Assembly: GCA_001017865.1 (NCBI GenBank)
Contig: LATQ01000190.1
Coordinates: forward strand, 1 to 7,027
Direction of reading: 5' to 3'
DNA: 7,027 nucleotides
DNA from: Rhodococcus sp. IITR03
Lineage (GTDB): Bacteria > Actinomycetota > Actinomycetes > Mycobacteriales > Mycobacteriaceae
The position numbers and the translations under genes are program-made. How positions within the stretch are numbered: the first letter of the stretch is position 1; every line of letters starts with the position of its first letter. Shown here one piece after another: positions 6,176 to 7,027 of this stretch. A model generated the notes under the pieces. It saw only the letters and a list, made by a program, of their open reading frames with translations, was not told the origin of the DNA and made no database searches.

Positions 6176-7027
6176 CGACGTCACCGGCATACGACGCGAA
6201 CAAGGTCTACGCCGCCCGGTTGTATGCCGTTCGCGCCCGGCCGTATCTCGCGACCGCCTTGTACGCGCTGCACATCGTCGAGTCCACCGGGTGCCGACCA
6301 TCGGTGTGGACCGGTACTGGCGCTGCTACGTCTCACCGGCTTTCGTCGCGCAGCGGCCGGTGGCGGAATTGGCCTCGCTCCTCGTCCACGCGGTGTCGCA
6401 TCTGTTGCGCGATCATCACGGCCGCAGCGAACGCTACGCTCGCGCATACGGAGCGGGCTCGCGCGGCGATCGGCTGCGGATGAACATCGCCGCCGACATG
6501 GAGATCGACGACGACGCGTTCGGGGACGGATTACCGATACCCGACGATGCCGTTCTGCCGTCGACCCTGCAGCTGCCGGCAGGCCGGCTCATGGAGGACT
6601 ATCTGCAGCAGTTCGGTCTCGGCCCGTGCACCGACAGGCTGGCCTGGCTCGACTGCGGTAGTGGCGCCGACGGACTGGTTCGGGCATGGGAACTGGGTCC
6701 GGAGGGGGCGAACGCGCTCAGCGATCAGCAACAGGAGGCCGTCCGTTTCCGCGTCGCGAACAGCATCATCGGGCATCCGGGCAGCGCACCTCGAGGTTGG
6801 CGTCGGTGGGCGGAGGAGGCGCTGCACCCGCCGCAGCCTGGCGAAGCTGCTGGGCGCGGCGATCCGCTCCGCCACGGCATCGTCGCGCCGGGGACGACTA
6901 CACCTATCGTCGACCGGCGCGCCGCTCGGCAGCCGTGCCCGGGGCGGTACTACCGAGCTGCGGCGGACCCGCCCCGGTCTCGACATCGTCGACACGTCGG
7001 CCTCGGTTTCCGATACCGACCTGGGCA
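6172..7027 (+). CDS. DUF2201-type metallopeptidase-like/vWA protein (3' partial, frame broken)
   Basis: The protein starts MTTSPAYDANKVYAARLYAV, and about 285 residues are present before the window ends. The first part resembles the putative metallopeptidase domain that precedes vWA in DUF2201-type proteins: PTIGVDRYWRCYVSPAF, then LLVHAVSHLLRDHHGR with H73 and H77. In the usual HExxH the second position is Glu, but here it is Ala (A74), so proteolysis is doubtful unless this is an error. Next come MNIAADMEIDDD, HPGSAPRGWRRWAEE and YTYRRPARRSAAVPGAVLP. The vWA domain begins with DIVDTSASVSD, whose DxSxS is the metal-ion-dependent adhesion site (codons at 6991, 6997 and 7003); the rest lies outside the window. 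Five frame changes occur (about 6289, 6837, 6847, 6886-6893 and 6956). It is the likely vWA partner of the MoxR-like ATPase. Confidence 0.88.
6286..6293 (+). other. Peptidase/vWA frame break 1 (one base missing)
   Basis: LYALHIVESTG in the frame of ATG 6172 must continue as VPTIGVDRYWRCYVSP two bases over. One extra G or C in ACCGGGTGCCGA repairs it. This is the same 12-base context as the third helicase break. Confidence 0.85.
6836..6849 (+). other. Peptidase/vWA frame breaks 2 and 3 (one base missing at each)
   Basis: EEALHPPQP must shift at about 6837 to reach WRS, and again at about 6847 to give LLGAAIRSATAS. Restoring one base to CAGCCTGG and one C to AGCTGCTGG gives PPQPWRSLLGAAIRSA, the expected family-like run. 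Confidence 0.7.
6884..6894 (+). other. Peptidase/vWA frame break 4 (one base extra or two missing)
   Basis: GAAIRSATASS and DDYTYRRPARRSAAVPGAVLP lie in frames that differ by one added base. The GGGG run at 6890-6893 is the likeliest place, but a two-base loss just upstream would also fit. Confidence 0.6.
6953..6960 (+). other. Peptidase/vWA frame break 5 (one base missing)
   Basis: PGAVLPS must shift to LRRTRPGLDIVDTSASVSD, which carries the vWA metal-binding motif. One extra C in GAGCTGCGG (AGCCTG) joins them. This is the same AGCTG context as the break at about 6847. Confidence 0.8.

Noticed and set aside
5175..6203. Long open minus-strand frame opposite the ATPase gene
   Set aside because: It overlaps the ATPase with its intact Walker and sensor motifs. 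Its protein is low in complexity and has no recognisable motif. It is a by-product of high GC content.

Overview
The window is about 7 kb of GC-rich DNA with densely packed genes and strong G/C preference at third codon positions. This, together with the gene families present, points to an actinomycete. A Mycobacteriales genus such as Rhodococcus, Nocardia or Gordonia is my guess; the genus cannot be fixed from the sequence alone.

Layout. Bases 1-72 are the last codons of an unidentified plus-strand gene. A strong inverted repeat (77-122) separates it from the convergent end of a large minus-strand gene (127-3342), a SNF2/HepA-type helicase with an N-terminal SWIM zinc finger. A divergent spacer of about 165 bases follows. 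Three plus-strand genes then run rightwards: an uncharacterised protein of about 450 residues (3510-4868), a MoxR-like AAA+ ATPase (4956-6175), and a DUF2201-type protein with a metallopeptidase-like domain followed by a vWA domain (6172 to the window end, incomplete). The last two share an ATGA stop/start overlap.

The most important caveat is that all four main genes are broken by single-base indels. I find at least eleven places where the reading frame changes while the protein-like sequence carries on in another frame. Most are explained by one G or C missing from a short G/C run, and a few by a base too many. Residue patterns typical of the families continue across each break, and the three helicase breaks sum to a whole codon. 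Systematic consensus or sequencing error is therefore much more likely than gene decay. Any gene calls made directly on this sequence will be wrong: two of the breaks make the ATPase and peptidase/vWA genes look like one fused open frame.

Working together. A MoxR AAA+ ATPase next to a vWA partner is a known pairing used for ATP-driven remodelling or maturation of a target, and the third protein would be the co-encoded partner. The divergent SNF2 helicase shares the promoter region. The set reads as one conserved module, possibly a DNA- or RNA polymerase-directed maintenance or conflict system, but its function is inference. I saw no tRNA, rRNA, CRISPR array, insertion sequence or integrase.
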